Shown: positions 46,401 to 52,557, counted from the first letter of the stretch. The stretch is DNA of 64,000 nucleotides from Paucimonas lemoignei (GCF_004342585.1 NZ_SLZQ01000003.1:1-64000), one strand, 5' to 3'. The notes: a model not told the origin generated them from the sequence alone. Numbers and translations are program-made.

Positions 46401-48883
46401 TCATATTGGCTCTCAGAGAGATAACCATCGGCGTCCAGTATGGCAACCAGGTTGCCGTCGCCATCATATAAATTCCGGCTACGGCGATCTTCTGCGCCAT
46501 TCGCGACTGGGGTGACGGCAGCATCCATGGCCTTGGTAGACGCAGATATGCCGGTGACCGATACCGCTGTGGCATAGCGAATGACATCGGTCACGCGCGA
46601 TGCGCCGTCATAACGGGTTTCCGTGACATAGCCTAGTTCATCGACGCTCTTGACCAATCGATTGGCTGCGTCGTAGATGTTCCAGCTACTACGGTCTGCC
46701 GCGGTAGCTGCGGGGCGAATGGTCGACAAGACAACATCAACCGGATTGCCGCTGCCATCCATGAGGCTAGCCAAATGAGCCGCGGTGACAGCAGTGGCGT
46801 ACTGGATGGTACGGATGACCTGGTTATTGTTGTTATAGACGTATTCCGTCAGGCTGCCATCGCCATCAATATCGGCAATCTTGCGCCCCGCCTCATCGTA
46901 CAGTCGGTGCGTAGATACCCCAGCAGCATCGACGATTCGACGTAGGCGACCATTGGCATCGTATTTATAGAGCGTGGAGCCAAGGCCAGTTGCGCCATCG
47001 GCCCGCACCACACTGATGAGTTCACCCGCTGCATTGTAGGTGGAGGTGGTGGCCAGACCATTGGCCAGCGTAGCAACGGTCTTGTTGCTGGCATCGTCAT
47101 ATTGGTTCAGGGTGACCGTGCCCAACGTATCGGTCGTCGACAGCAACCGACCCAAGCCATCATAGACATAGCTAGTCACAAAGTCGGTGGCATTGGCTGT
47201 CGTCGCCACCCCCTTGGGCGCAATTGTCTTGAGCAACTGACCAGCCTGATCGTAGACGAATTGCGTGGTCGATTGCGTGCCATCGGCCACCCCTGCGCCT
47301 GCCGCATCGATCTTTGCATAGCGTATGACGCTGTCGACTTGCCCGCGGAAGTCATAGGTGTAATCCGTCCGACTGATCTTGCTCTTATCGACCGCCGCAT
47401 CGGCGACCCACGCCACCAGGGCGGCTTCGCTCAGCGCGGCAGTGACAGCCAAACCGCTCACGCCATAGGCAGTGCCGCTATAGTCGATACTGGTTATCTG
47501 CTGCCCCTGCCCGTTGTAGCGATATTCCGTCACGCGTCCTTCCCCGCTGACGGTGAAGCGCAGATGCAGCGCCGCATCATAGCTATAGCGTGTTGTCACC
47601 GGAGCACCCGCCTGGCCAGCGCCAGCCCCATCCGGATCCGGCGTCAGATAGACCGTTTCAGTCAACAGCTCATTGCGACCGCCATAGGTACGCGTAATGG
47701 TATTGCCAGCTGCATCCCGCTGCAGGGTGACATTGCCATTTGCATCGTATTCATAAGCGATGACATTGCCATTCGCATCGGTTTGGCTAGTCAGATTGCC
47801 CTTGGCATCATAGCCGTAGCTAACCGACTGGCTGGCACCGACATTGGTGGCTGGCCCCGTCAGATTGGTTAAACGCCCTTGAGCATCGTAGGTATAAACC
47901 GTGGTGGTGCTAAGCGGATCAGTAATGGTTGTCTTGCGATTGACTAGGTCATACGCCAACTTTGTGGTGCGCACTGCACCAGCCACTGCCTGGTTAATCT
48001 GGGTAATACGAACACTGCCATCGGATTGGACAGTGTAGACAAATCCAATCTGCGTGCCGTCAGTTTGGGTAATGCCGGCAATGCGCTTGCTAGCACCATC
48101 ATAGGTATAAGTGGTGGTGTAGACCTTGCCATCAGCAATGCTATTGTCTTCCGGCGACAGGTCTACGGTGACATTAACCAGACGGTTGCTGGCATCATAG
48201 CCGTAGCGGGTGCGGGTGACGGTCGTATTATCAGAACGAACGGTACGGACCTGGGTCAGGTTATTGTCGGCATAGTCGAGATAAGTCTTTTCACCGGACG
48301 AGTTGGTCACCAGTGTCAGTAAATTGCCGGTATAGGTGTACGTTAATCCCTTACCATCGAGGTCTTTGGAAGCCAGCAGCTTGCCTTGACCCGATACCCA
48401 ATCATACGTCTCCGTCGCCTGGGTGCCGCCATCGGTCCAGGTCCACTGACCGGTGCCACTATCGTAGCGCAGAGCATCATAGGCACCAGCACCATCGGTA
48501 TTAATATATGCGCCACGAGCCGCATCATAGTTATAAGTCAGCTCGGCGCCATCGGCATCCACCCGCGTAATCGAGCTTCCGGCAGCATTGAGGGTGCCAG
48601 CAAGGGTGTGCAGGCGTTTGTGAATCCCGAGACGCCAGTTGTCGCCGTTATCGTCATTCATCAGCCCTTGGCTGTTATAGGTACGCACCAGACTCAGGTC
48701 AATACCTTGACCAACCAGGATTTCATCACGACGCTGCACTACAAGGTTGCCGGTGGCGGTGTTGATATAGAGCTGGTCATTCGCGCGCCCTAAGTTGGCG
48801 CTGCCCGTGCCACCTTGCCCGCCCAGCAATCCCAGCGAACTATTGAACAAGCCAAGGCTATTTCCGCTCACGAACGCGACCAT
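31499..48883 (-). CDS. Giant Rhs/YD-repeat polymorphic toxin (5794 residues)
   Basis: A single uninterrupted frame of 17.4 kb with an AGAGGATAA site before the ATG. The order of parts is: an N-terminal start MVAFVSGNSLGLFNSSLGLL without signal peptide; long arrays of YD repeats (xxYDxxGRxxxxxDxxG type); three Ig/FnIII-like modules at about residues 1620-2290; more YD repeats; a second region of beta-sandwich-like insertions at about 3500-4250; the last YD array; LysM at about 5050-5098 (YTVQRGDDLRTIAAKMWGDS); a hydrophobic Gly/Ala-rich stretch at about 5140-5220; a GNALGNSL junction near 5388; and a C-terminal toxin domain from about 5650. The last part (ENYLSTQLPAGSRLPTNFKT, FDFFDDISGTAISAKTL, IQYGQSKNVQVVVTPTR) resembles CdiA_C endonuclease domains. 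The YD repeats should form a shell around the toxin. No PAAR, VgrG or transporter gene lies nearby, so the export route is unknown. Confidence 0.92.
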   Translation of the reverse strand: MVAFVSGNSLGLFNSSLGLLGGQGGTGSANLGRANDQLYINTATGNLVVQRRDEILVGQGIDLSLVRTYNSQGLMNDDNGDNWRLGIHKRLHTLAGTLNAAGSSITRVDADGAELTYNYDAARGAYINTDGAGAYDALRYDSGTGQWTWTDGGTQATETYDWVSGQGKLLASKDLDGKGLTYTYTGNLLTLVTNSSGEKTYLDYADNNLTQVRTVRSDNTTVTRTRYGYDASNRLVNVTVDLSPEDNSIADGKVYTTTYTYDGASKRIAGITQTDGTQIGFVYTVQSDGSVRITQINQAVAGAVRTTKLAYDLVNRKTTITDPLSTTTVYTYDAQGRLTNLTGPATNVGASQSVSYGYDAKGNLTSQTDANGNVIAYEYDANGNVTLQRDAAGNTITRTYGGRNELLTETVYLTPDPDGAGAGQAGAPVTTRYSYDAALHLRFTVSGEGRVTEYRYNGQGQQITSIDYSGTAYGVSGLAVTAALSEAALVAWVADAAVDKSKISRTDYTYDFRGQVDSVIRYAKIDAAGAGVADGTQSTTQFVYDQAGQLLKTIAPKGVATTANATDFVTSYVYDGLGRLLSTTDTLGTVTLNQYDDASNKTVATLANGLATTSTYNAAGELISVVRADGATGLGSTLYKYDANGRLRRIVDAAGVSTHRLYDEAGRKIADIDGDGSLTEYVYNNNNQVIRTIQYATAVTAAHLASLMDGSGNPVDVVLSTIRPAATAADRSSWNIYDAANRLVKSVDELGYVTETRYDGASRVTDVIRYATAVSVTGISASTKAMDAAVTPVANGAEDRRSRNLYDGDGNLVAILDADGYLSESQYDAAGRLIHTVSYANVTNSTYWSTGTLAQLRPAAHAADIHSWNLYDGQDRLIASIDGEGYLTEYGYDLNGNKTRQTRYANKALIAPAAITGATTLTQLRPTTQGEDRTTSWTYTDANQVKTQTNAEGTVTQFTYDAVGNLIKTDKAWGAAEVRTEQVRYDKLGRVIAELTAEGSAALAALATPAQAQIDAIWTQYGIQHVYDSLGRKISTTDQNGNKTLYYYNVDSQLLYTINAQGEVKQNVYNSLNQLTQTIQYGTRLAAATLSSLIPGVVNSTLNNAIMALTNNAVDSKVTFGYDLRGQLVSSTDELGNVNSLTYNGFGDVRTKVTQIDANTTTTAQYDYNRRGLITKTTDDVGGLNRLTHAVYDAFGRVTQTTDGNGKISSVAYDRLGRTVQTVDPLNVNRYTSYDAFDRVVTVTDGNGNVTTTVYDKTSRTTTVTSPEGVQVVTTYNRHGDTIQVKDGNGKTTTYVYDKDGNLKSTTNDTLGTAESKNYDHAGRVTETTDANGTKTTYTYDAVNRVLKRTVDPSGLNLQTSYAYDAKGQVVSVTDPNGVVTQSTYDLKGQVLTVAVDPAGLNNRTTYTYDARGKTLTVVEGAGTSAAKVTQYTYDKLGRRTKEQVDPNGLNITTVYSYDKNDNVVARADANNNVTRYYYDANDRLVYTVDALGQVKETKYDDAGNVTQTITHGRTVIVSATSTLADVAYGLNPAPVTSTATNQTDQLWRDPTQPYTYTTGATQDTATPATQQVATSNDVTAVPVAPSQPYTYVNGASNDVATTVTQNVGMTVANTSQIQSAAVANYSVYRSGDWLGTTSGTSIVAGYVSWADATPSTVRATIYKDGAYYGTTYTDVGYWVQEPIYGYVPVYGYVPVYGYTPVYLSDGEGGYYVTYNYGVIRQDYVVIRQDYVVTGYQNRWVGVQNWNGQVNLSTGALPWGTYTIVLEARDDYANYQGNGAYYDYDGTWAYSNTLYNVKIGTYTNPTTVSWATSAQPAGTTASFLYRAAGSGSGFSSATIGVSGANQYVSLAGLAAGNYEYQIRYTDSYGRIVKSATGNMTVATGATTGPTASFTSIQVTSTATAGSSISGYIAAADVPSIEYVDAVVKDRITGAVVSTARTYPEFEANYNGHVNLKVGAALANGSYTVEITVRRKNGTVEPKPAFTYELGDQGYMRDTFSWAASSQPAGTTVSFKYRPAGSTGAYTTATVSANGANLQVAMDRLATGDYEYQINYTDTYGRVVKSAAGTFVSSNTPASTQASTNFSYTSVSSVAVTGSAITGYIATADVSSIDKVSAVVTDANGNIVSTAWTYPEFETNYNGRVNLKSDGILADGRYTVAITVYYKNATTVNKPIFTYEVGQQPNGTKRTTTLNWSAAGQPANTVAQFTYAPVGSSNYVAAPLAFNNGNYQVAFVDLANGTYQYFVRYVDGNGSVIREATGQFTAAASGSNSVDLTFEANLNVPVMNETESYVYDKDGRVVFIIDGLGNVKRNVYDANGNVIQKIAYATPIATSTPLTLTAVSAAIVANVAADQTSRLVYDAGNRLIYSVDGLGAVKQYSYDNSGNVIATTEYATPINVAGQLTQASVAAALVASGADRTERMVYDAAGRMIYGIDAAGAVTQHVYDADGNVIATTAYANPVNLPDQPTAAAIDAALVKNAVVDRTTRFAYDAAGNAVYLIDAHGYVTERVYDAAGNVVKTVKYAAASNIAGNLSVATMQDVVATLKNDAADQISRSLFDAVGRKIYSVDAEGYVKKADYDAQGHIIRAYQYAQKVTVTDTDTLESLAAKLPAAPDATTVVTETTYDRAGRVTDVKDGEGFITHTIYDALGNAIEVIEAYNTASAVVTRRVYDQLGRVTDEIHAYGTFEQSTTRYVYNSLGQVVAEIDPRGIELTETDSAWALAERLKLGYLDLATGNGKLAASLTAADKQVLLARYTTQHAYDKLGRKVQVTDALGGITRTTYDTFGNVVKVVDPRGSTGYFYFDKLDRTVAYVDPEGFLTESIYNAFGEKTGVTQYANRLQGTYSEASRPSVVSTVPASGAYVLIDIARDQSTSFEYDRLGQQTRSTDAVGNYETYGYDAFGNRIAFRNKVGGNFSYTYDRRGLLIKETLPVTTKTAGGAVIAVANRYEYDARGNRIRSIEAEGAKEERITQYTFDKLNRQIRQEGAAVWTYQVNIGWTQNVVPTETQTYDARGNLTSKTDANGNRTAYYYDALNRKVGEVSAAGTLSVWAYDKANNAVSQKVYGDPVTLPAGAVLPFPVNAANVRETQYVYDANNREIQSRIGGLVLGRQNTTTNQYEIGAAYGLDNVTVTKQYDAAGNLIKLTDGNGGITYFFYDNAGQQILTVDAAGYGIALERSINSNVVTERKFALRYNGTINELSNAQALIASWPTDSADRITQYSYDKLNRLASESVLNVAYASVNSSSGAVTTGTASATKTYQYNGLDKKTVEIDANGSRKDWAYDAIGRLTREQLPSFVDFEGATVRATTDLEYDGLNNVTRQIQRGKNDATEADDQIIAFTYAEGGRLMSQTDAVGVVTTFAYDANGNLTFKWFARQDADGASITDGSVHMYDAMNREVSRQTAWQKPNEAWQYGDKVETRYNAYGEITGKRTNGGNASGAWQEVSEYNALGKVWKTNSGGGLTKVYLYDANGNATLSIESAGADLTMLELDAILAKTKEAGTTTFATITLYNQRNQVTSVIQPRMDGTRTVADVQQFSAQSVSWYAGGSGTITNVGNLLSTASTGSAAAANLTQAQRYQPVTATVNWNAVKNLQADPEGGYIQVDGGVAVNSIDVGFSAASIGAQMGAWSYVRVRVEYSFSGDTNKSGVREVVIYDRNATATSLSINDSAALGNVNFTYRVLVYYGYSVGGVGEQLVASNAYSGVIESTTATYVSDGEGGYSYSVTQNSPSTGVFNTSFVTADLGVFASVVPSAAYSANQSTPASSVVSTAVTWSPSSQWVFDPQVGAPVITYGGIVMNGMTVYVPTSTFASAFGDWRQARVEVTYYFSGDYNTSGTVSVPINSPGTSSVWVPINGSTTAGNVNFSYTVNVYYLHGTSGKEVRVATASNGGQMAWTTQQQYGDPESGYLYKNIQNYTTTSFDTAVWADTTNLTFFSGGDLLNKPNTEVWLFYRSSPSQPYVVGPLLYQATQNLGSGTGQSIPGLFYAPTSWLSPGTEAKLMIVSNGEIVGSFNNISWGSNNFLTSASRSAVGEVFFESNNIINFYDQDAQYLTVQYRPAGSNGAWSEFTMSPTRARWFRWGWGSSGLSGSYDFRILRKDGSGNVTSRIFTRVNLTSTPTATALNPYVEPRIEFGGQPAGGTKMILRYRLAGSGSAFTTVTLTNPSGGIFRWDASNANLLPVALPGNVYTYEYEYDTLDAGNQLVNSANGTFQVTPNNSAASNFTHYSKRKPTQVSFFPAQANAVRLTLQYRVKGSTGPYATQTIYRANAGTGDSITPFQWDASAITPANGSAQYEYIYTLYDSAGNAVTNQIGENITVDGIITLGNISSSVADTGWVIVGTVDESATIQRKQEYNAFGEVVREIDGLGNVTNYSYNTLGKMVLKQDPTTDITGANGVTTRGTPETAYYYDLAGQAVATKDANGFTTSQVWNNGLANAAVATEYHPDGGTIVNRYDIFGNLRTKQDEIGRITRNTYDKSGQLIRVDRAVRSGSEYLAGQAGWDEYEYDSAGNRIAHRSVLGRERTYYDSEGRVIKFTSNEGRSTTYAYTYLNTILGAGGKQVGGWQKTTTMIGGLVSYENKDVFDRMTWRQDFGGHQFTYAYNNAGWLTSQTSLQADGTPGQNITYEYYANGYIKSQTDHVYKLRSDYTYDANGNRISESYRRTDDPTGIYAMSVITYDELNRIKTVSDPKYKITYKYDAVGNRRNVNSYYNNAVDGNGTYQDFWYTYDSMNRFTTTMGQLSNGTIVLGTTGKAISYNAAGERVMAEYIDSNGVRTAERYTYTADGQLQDTYIKTQVNGVWGAERLGARRNNDMAGRVVEYYEYKTDGTFSANSVRTFDSDNRQLTEVDRNQVYNGLYMTNTYSYNADGTLYQVATTNVQTTQLRTYTYQWWDDAKQTQIKVQAANDSAPNWAPGYSYLSYDLNGHLYRATDVAGRRTMQYITDVDGQVIYRQEVTARSGSPSDWDAAKNEVVNGDIAIRRSYYYVNGKRIGDIGNAGTPASQVDYAEALSRGANASNDQANKKFSPVAYANFDENYQPINDLYPGMSPTEYTVQRGDDLRTIAAKMWGDSSMWYLIADANGLAGTERLPEGLRLVIPNKVTNIHNNASTFKVYDAGEAIGDTSPTLPDPPPPPKPKKGCGIIGQIIMIVVMIVATVLTAGAFAVAAGASGGLFSAGLGAIGAGLGAGGIGFTGLAVAGAVGSAASQLVGMAMGNVQKFSWSQVAMSAVTSVVGAAVGSVNVVTQFSPSVNAAINAGISSGIGSTITQGVAVATGLQKKFDWKGVAASAIGASVGSAIGQALKGSEIGSAFNGFGGKLISGLAGGVAGAVVRGSKVNFTGTAAGVFASTLGNSIVNGLGSNQIDPFSSEFDIATAEAHNQVGANAFGNALGNSLAENIGGPSQSELELQRREDARDAAMFEALAKTAPMSGSGLKVTAAQAAAWGPGFSSERDFTFQKPDYALVSEGEQVRLARIEATTPDSGRVVRDWDPDGTWDNATGPMPTNVPLVSNLFVQGLSGLTSTVATALLGGSGPTKVTAEESANWRAANPNAAFGQGPTAQWNVDLSTGTTTRVIGTTQSFTESLKDTFSLGLRPLGQSLGTFFGGLTVAGDESLPPSVRSQGAFDAGANSLSVPAAALTVSAPLIKFGGSSEIDAGIRWGGGIQTQGMPWENYLSTQLPAGSRLPTNFKTFDFFDDISGTAISAKTLNTTTAAKLAKPEQTFTSLKANIDAAANFESYTLKGVSLSSGDIAARQVQVAVPRVTTDAQWQQIQRAIQYGQSKNVQVVVTPTR
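43689..43730 (-). repeat. 21-bp tandem repeat, two copies, in frame (IRQDYVV)
   Basis: Two copies with a period of 21 bases, sharing TAGTCTTGGCGAATCAC on the plus strand at 43692 and 43713. Encodes VIRQDYVVIRQDYVV in the giant Rhs protein, about 60 bases from the PVYGYV repeat. Together they make this spot a local slippage hot spot. Confidence 0.85.
43787..43840 (-). repeat. 18-bp tandem repeat, three copies, in frame (PVYGYV)
   Basis: Three head-to-tail copies of an 18-base unit at 43787-43804, 43805-43822 and 43823-43840; the first two differ by one base, the third by a few. Translated they give repeated PVYGYV/T units, part of YGYVPVYGYVPVYGYTPVY in the giant Rhs protein. Length changes by slippage would stay in frame. 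Confidence 0.85.
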
Positions 48884-49396
48884 TTCTTATCCTCTAAATA
48901 TCAATCAAAGTAGGCAGCACTGCCGCCAACAAATAAAAACAGAGACCAGCCACCCGGAATTGCATTTATTACAATAAAAGACTTAATAAACTTCCTATTT
49001 GCAACTAATTTTAGAAGTTATCCTGCGATCTACATTTTTGTTAAGTAACTTCGGAAAATTTTATTTAGAGCATTGCAATTTAGCGGCCCATGAAATTTCT
49101 ACTAAGCAACTTTTTATGATTTGGCGTGATGCTTACAGAAGTGTTTCAAAGCCCGACCTAATACGTGCCTTCTTTGGAGATTGAACAGTACTGCGACGAA
49201 GCTGCTCGACAAACGGTGATCACCTTTAGAATAAATAAGCTTCAGATAAAGCTTTATTTATCGCCAATATTTGCAACGCGTCGAAAAACAGTATGTAGAT
49301 AAGAATTACTTAAGGCCAAGCTCATGACCAATAAAGAAATTGTATTTAGGCATATTTATTGCTTATGTGCAAAGTCTTCTTTAGGTATTCACGGTG
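48884..49396. other. Divergent promoter region between giant Rhs and PEP-CTERM genes
   Basis: About 510 AT-rich bases between two divergent genes. It has the ribosome binding site of the giant Rhs gene on the minus strand and presumably promoters for both genes. An open frame at 48999-49184 has no ribosome binding site or recognisable product and is taken as chance. An inverted repeat (AAATAAAGCTTTATCTG-like, near 49235-49265) is visible. No RNA gene recognised. Confidence 0.5.
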
Positions 49397-50011
49397 ATGA
49401 TTAACATTAAAAAGCTTGCTTCTCTGGTCGTGTTAGTTATGGCTGGCATGACATCGTTACATGCATCAGCAGAAGTTATTACTTTTGAAGATCGGCCAGC
49501 CAGCCAAGCAACCATTGCAAACGGCTATCATGGATTCAATTGGAATAATTTCGTATCCATGGATTCCAATTCGGGCGATGACTCCGGTTACCGTAACGGC
49601 GACGCCAGCCCGACCAAGATCGCATTCAACGCTTACGGCACGCCAGCCGCAATAAGCAGCGCCACCAGCTTTATCCTGAATAGCGCATTTTTTACAGCCG
49701 CATGGAATGACGGCCTGAACATGCATGTCGTCGGCCTCACAGCTGACGGCGATACCCTAATCAAGGATTTCATTATCAATACAGGAAGCGCACTTCAGGT
49801 TGTTTTTGACTGGGCCGATCTCCTTTCTGTAACCTTTACTTCTTTCGGTGGAGTTGATAACCCTGCGTTTCCTGGCGCAGGCACTCATTTCGTCCTGGAT
49901 GACCTCACCGTCAATGAAGCCTTCACGAACGAAGTTCCAGAACCCGGTTCGTTAGCCCTGCTTGCACTTGGCTTGCTCGGATTTGGCTTGGTACGTCGCC
50001 GCCAGCGGTAA
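49397..50011 (+). CDS. PEP-CTERM sorting-domain exoprotein
   Basis: A 204-residue secreted protein. It has a signal peptide (KLASLVVLVMAGMTSLHASA, cut before EVITFED) and ends in a PEP-CTERM signal: EVPEPGSLALLALGLLGFGL, then an Arg-rich end (VRRRQR). Such proteins are processed by exosortase and go to the cell surface, often linked to exopolysaccharide. The body is a beta-rich domain beginning ITFEDRPASQATIANGYHGF. An in-frame GTG lies one codon upstream. A terminator follows. No exosortase gene is in the window. Confidence 0.88.
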   Translation: MINIKKLASLVVLVMAGMTSLHASAEVITFEDRPASQATIANGYHGFNWNNFVSMDSNSGDDSGYRNGDASPTKIAFNAYGTPAAISSATSFILNSAFFTAAWNDGLNMHVVGLTADGDTLIKDFIINTGSALQVVFDWADLLSVTFTSFGGVDNPAFPGAGTHFVLDDLTVNEAFTNEVPEPGSLALLALGLLGFGLVRRRQR

Positions 50012-50037
50012 CGCTCCAATCTAATGAATCCTTCAAA

Positions 50038-50064
50038 AGTCCTGCACATGCAGGGCTTTTTTTT
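50038..50064 (+). terminator. Rho-independent terminator after the PEP-CTERM gene
   Basis: Stem CCTGCA/TGCAGG extended by flanking AG and CT pairs around one mismatch, two-base loop region CA, followed by eight Ts. It lies 27 bases after the stop codon on the plus strand. Confidence 0.85.
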
Positions 50065-50157
50065 ATGGCTCCCAAACTAATACATCCAAGCCTGAAGGCA
50101 TGAACTTTGCATCACCTGACAAGTCCGGCTCATGCCGTTATTGAACAGGAGAACGCC

Positions 50158-50652
50158 ATGCCCATCGATGCATCCGTCTTTAAACGCAGTCTGTTGTCCG
50201 GCACCGTGTCGGGCATTGCCACTACCCTTGCCGCAGCACTGGCGGGCAAAAAGGAAGCCGGCTCCTATACCGGCCCGATCAATGCCACCAGTCATATTTT
50301 GTGGGGCGACCAGGCAGGACGGCGTGACGGCGCATCGCTGAAATTTACCGGGACCGGATTCTTGCTCAACCATGCCGCCTCCATCATGTGGGCAACGGTG
50401 TATGAAAAGTGGGTCGACCCCACCGTCAAGCGCTGGCTGGCACGCCGTCCTGCACTGGTTCCCTTTGCTCCTGCCATCAGCGCCGCGGCTGTCTCGGCTG
50501 GCGCCTACGTTACCGATTATTACCTGGTACCCAAGCGCTTCACGCCAGGCTATGAAAAGCGCCTGTCCGGCCGCTCCATGGCGATGATATTTGGCGCACT
50601 GGCAGTCGGCTTGGCGGCGAGCACCTTGCTAATGGAGCGGATGGAAAAGTAA
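50158..50652 (+). CDS. Small membrane protein of unknown function
   Basis: A 164-residue protein. The ATG at 50158 has AGGAG close upstream and is preferred to an in-frame upstream ATG at 50107. Hydrophobic segments lie at about residues 10-26 (LLSGTVSGIATTLAAALAG), 64-80, 98-118 and 142-158, giving a likely four-helix inner-membrane protein. The loop YTGPINATSHILWGDQAG is notable and probably conserved. I do not recognise a functional family. The next gene, a YflT-like protein, follows after 86 bases in the same direction. Confidence 0.7.
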   Translation: MPIDASVFKRSLLSGTVSGIATTLAAALAGKKEAGSYTGPINATSHILWGDQAGRRDGASLKFTGTGFLLNHAASIMWATVYEKWVDPTVKRWLARRPALVPFAPAISAAAVSAGAYVTDYYLVPKRFTPGYEKRLSGRSMAMIFGALAVGLAASTLLMERMEK

Positions 50653-50738
50653 ATCCGCAAGACGGCTCCGGCACTTATCAGGTTGCCCATGGTCAGATTG
50701 GCTAGCTTGCCTGTTTGAGAACAACGCAAAGGAATATC

Positions 50739-51104
50739 ATGGCCACTACCTTAATCAGTATCTATGACCATCTCGCCACCGCCGATCTAGCCCGCGAAGA
50801 ATTGCTGGCGTCGGGCTTTCCAGCAGATTGTATTCATCTGGATGCCAGGGAAACGGAAGCCGGACCGGCGAAAGGCAATTTCACCGTGGGCGACGCCGGC
50901 AAGGACCGCGAGAATAAGCCGGGACTCATCTTTGCCAGCAATAACGATGAAGTCTATGACCGCGACTATGCCAATGCGGAATACCGCGCCGAGATCATGC
51001 TGACAGTCGACGCGCAGGATGACCAGCAAAGCGACAAAGCCGCCGATATTTTGCACCGGCACGGCGCCATCCGGGTCGACCGGAGCAGCGGCGCGCGGAT
51101 GTGA
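50739..51104 (+). CDS. General stress protein 17M-like (YflT-type) protein
   Basis: A 121-residue soluble protein. The ATG at 50739 is preceded by AAAGGA; an in-frame upstream start is less likely. The first part (ATTLISIYDHLATADLAREE, LLASGFPADCIHLDA) has the fold pattern of the YflT/GS17M domain, which begins with a beta strand, a helix from paired D/A residues, and a strand; the end (AADILHRHGAIRVD) is typical. The role is poorly known and may be stress-related. It is followed by an inverted repeat and converges on the P450 gene. Confidence 0.65.
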   Translation: MATTLISIYDHLATADLAREELLASGFPADCIHLDARETEAGPAKGNFTVGDAGKDRENKPGLIFASNNDEVYDRDYANAEYRAEIMLTVDAQDDQQSDKAADILHRHGAIRVDRSSGARM

Positions 51105-51108
51105 GCGA

Positions 51109-51141
51109 GCTGCGCCGGACAATCAACTTGACCGGCGCAGC
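51109..51141. terminator. Perfect inverted repeat between convergent genes
   Basis: Ten-base stem GCTGCGCCGG (51109-51118) and CCGGCGCAGC (51132-51141) with a 13-base loop, between two convergent genes. It lacks T runs, so it may be a weak bidirectional terminator or a stabilising mRNA end. Confidence 0.5.
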
Positions 51142-51153
51142 ACCTGCACGGTG

Positions 51154-52557
51154 TTAACGCCGAGTGAAGGTCACCTGTAAAGTCTTTTCCGGCTTCAAGA
51201 CCATATCGATTTTTGGCTTGGGCAAGGCTGCCCCCTCCGCCAGCGCGAAATCGAACTGACGGATCAGGAAAACCGCGACCAGCGCCATCTCAATCGTTGC
51301 CAGATGCTGGCCGATGCATACACGCGGCCCGGCGCCGAATGGCAGATAGGCGCCGCGCGGAATTTCCGGCGCATTCGGCATGAAGCGCTCCGGCCGGAAG
51401 GTTTCCGGTTCCGGATACCAGCGCGCATCGTGATGCACATGCCAGACGGGGATATTGATCGACGCCCCCTTGGACACGTGCCAGCCGCCGATTGCCACGT
51501 CGCGCAAGGCGCGGCGGAAAAACAGGTTCGGCGTCGGCGGATACAGGCGCATCGCTTCCTTGATGGAGGCATTGGTCCACTTCAGCCGCGACAACTCATC
51601 CGTGGTCGGATTCCTGTCGCCGATGGCTTCCTCCACTTCCTGGCGGACCTTGGCGGCATACTCGGGATGCCGGGCCATCAAGCCGATCCACCAGGTCAGC
51701 ACGGTCGCGGTCGTGTCGTGCCCGGCGGCGAACAAGACCATGCAGTTGTCGCAGATTTCCTCATTGGTCAGCGTGGCGGAGGCCGCGTTCTGCGCCTCTT
51801 CATCGTGCGCGGCCAGCAGCATGGCAAGGTAATCCGTCTTTTCGGCATGGTCGCCAGCCGCCTGCCGGCGCAGATCGATCTGACTTTGAATGAGGTTTTT
51901 CAGCGCCGCCTTGGCATGCAGCTTTTCTGTGCGACCAGGATAGGGAAACCAGTCGGGCGGCGTCTTCGGCCAAAACAATTCGCGCATGCCCTGATGCTCC
52001 AGGGTGCGCGTGGCGTCGAATGCTTTCCGCGATTCTGCTTCAGTGGCCTTGTGGCTGAAGAGCACGCGCAGAATCACATCCATGGTCAGCGTGGTGGTAA
52101 AGCTGTCGACATCGATGGTCGTGCTGGCGCCGCTCGTCTGCGGCAGCGAAGCCTGCAAGCCATCCACCGTGGCATCGGTGATCAAGCCGACGTAGCCAGC
52201 CATCCGCTTGGGCAGAAAACCCGGCATGAGAATGCGGCGCTGGCGCTTCCACCGTTCGCCTTCGGTGGTCAGCACATTGTCGCCATAGACCTGCGAGAAC
52301 ACTTCGATCGGACGCTCATGGCGAATGAAATCATCCATGTGCTCGACCAGCAGTTCGCGGATCAGCTCGGGCGAGAAAAAGTAGTAATAGGATTGCCCCG
52401 CCATGCGGAAATGCACCGCATCGCCGAAATCGTCCCGCAGCTGCGTGCCGGCGCCGAGCGCATCCTTTTGCATGGCGCGCAGCATCGGCAAACCGAGCCA
52501 GCGGGTTTGCGGGCCGGGCGGCACTTTATTGGTATTGATGCTTACGGTGGTATCCAT
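51154..52557 (-). CDS. Cytochrome P450
   Basis: A heme-thiolate monooxygenase of 467 residues. Diagnostic motifs are the I-helix AGHDTTATVLTW, the K-helix KEAMRLYPP (ExxR), PERF, and the heme loop FGAGPRVCIGQ with Cys414 as iron ligand. It is soluble, with no membrane anchor. No ferredoxin or reductase gene is adjacent, so electrons come from elsewhere. The class with an AGHDTT helix and YPPTP after the ExxR motif often acts on fatty acids or terpenoids, but substrate is unknown. The ATG at 52557 has AGGGG upstream and is preferred to one at 52578. Confidence 0.95.
   Translation of the reverse strand: MDTTVSINTNKVPPGPQTRWLGLPMLRAMQKDALGAGTQLRDDFGDAVHFRMAGQSYYYFFSPELIRELLVEHMDDFIRHERPIEVFSQVYGDNVLTTEGERWKRQRRILMPGFLPKRMAGYVGLITDATVDGLQASLPQTSGASTTIDVDSFTTTLTMDVILRVLFSHKATEAESRKAFDATRTLEHQGMRELFWPKTPPDWFPYPGRTEKLHAKAALKNLIQSQIDLRRQAAGDHAEKTDYLAMLLAAHDEEAQNAASATLTNEEICDNCMVLFAAGHDTTATVLTWWIGLMARHPEYAAKVRQEVEEAIGDRNPTTDELSRLKWTNASIKEAMRLYPPTPNLFFRRALRDVAIGGWHVSKGASINIPVWHVHHDARWYPEPETFRPERFMPNAPEIPRGAYLPFGAGPRVCIGQHLATIEMALVAVFLIRQFDFALAEGAALPKPKIDMVLKPEKTLQVTFTRR

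Noticed and set aside
48999-49184. 61-residue frame in the divergent intergenic region
   Set aside because: No ribosome binding site or recognisable product; AT-rich chance frame.
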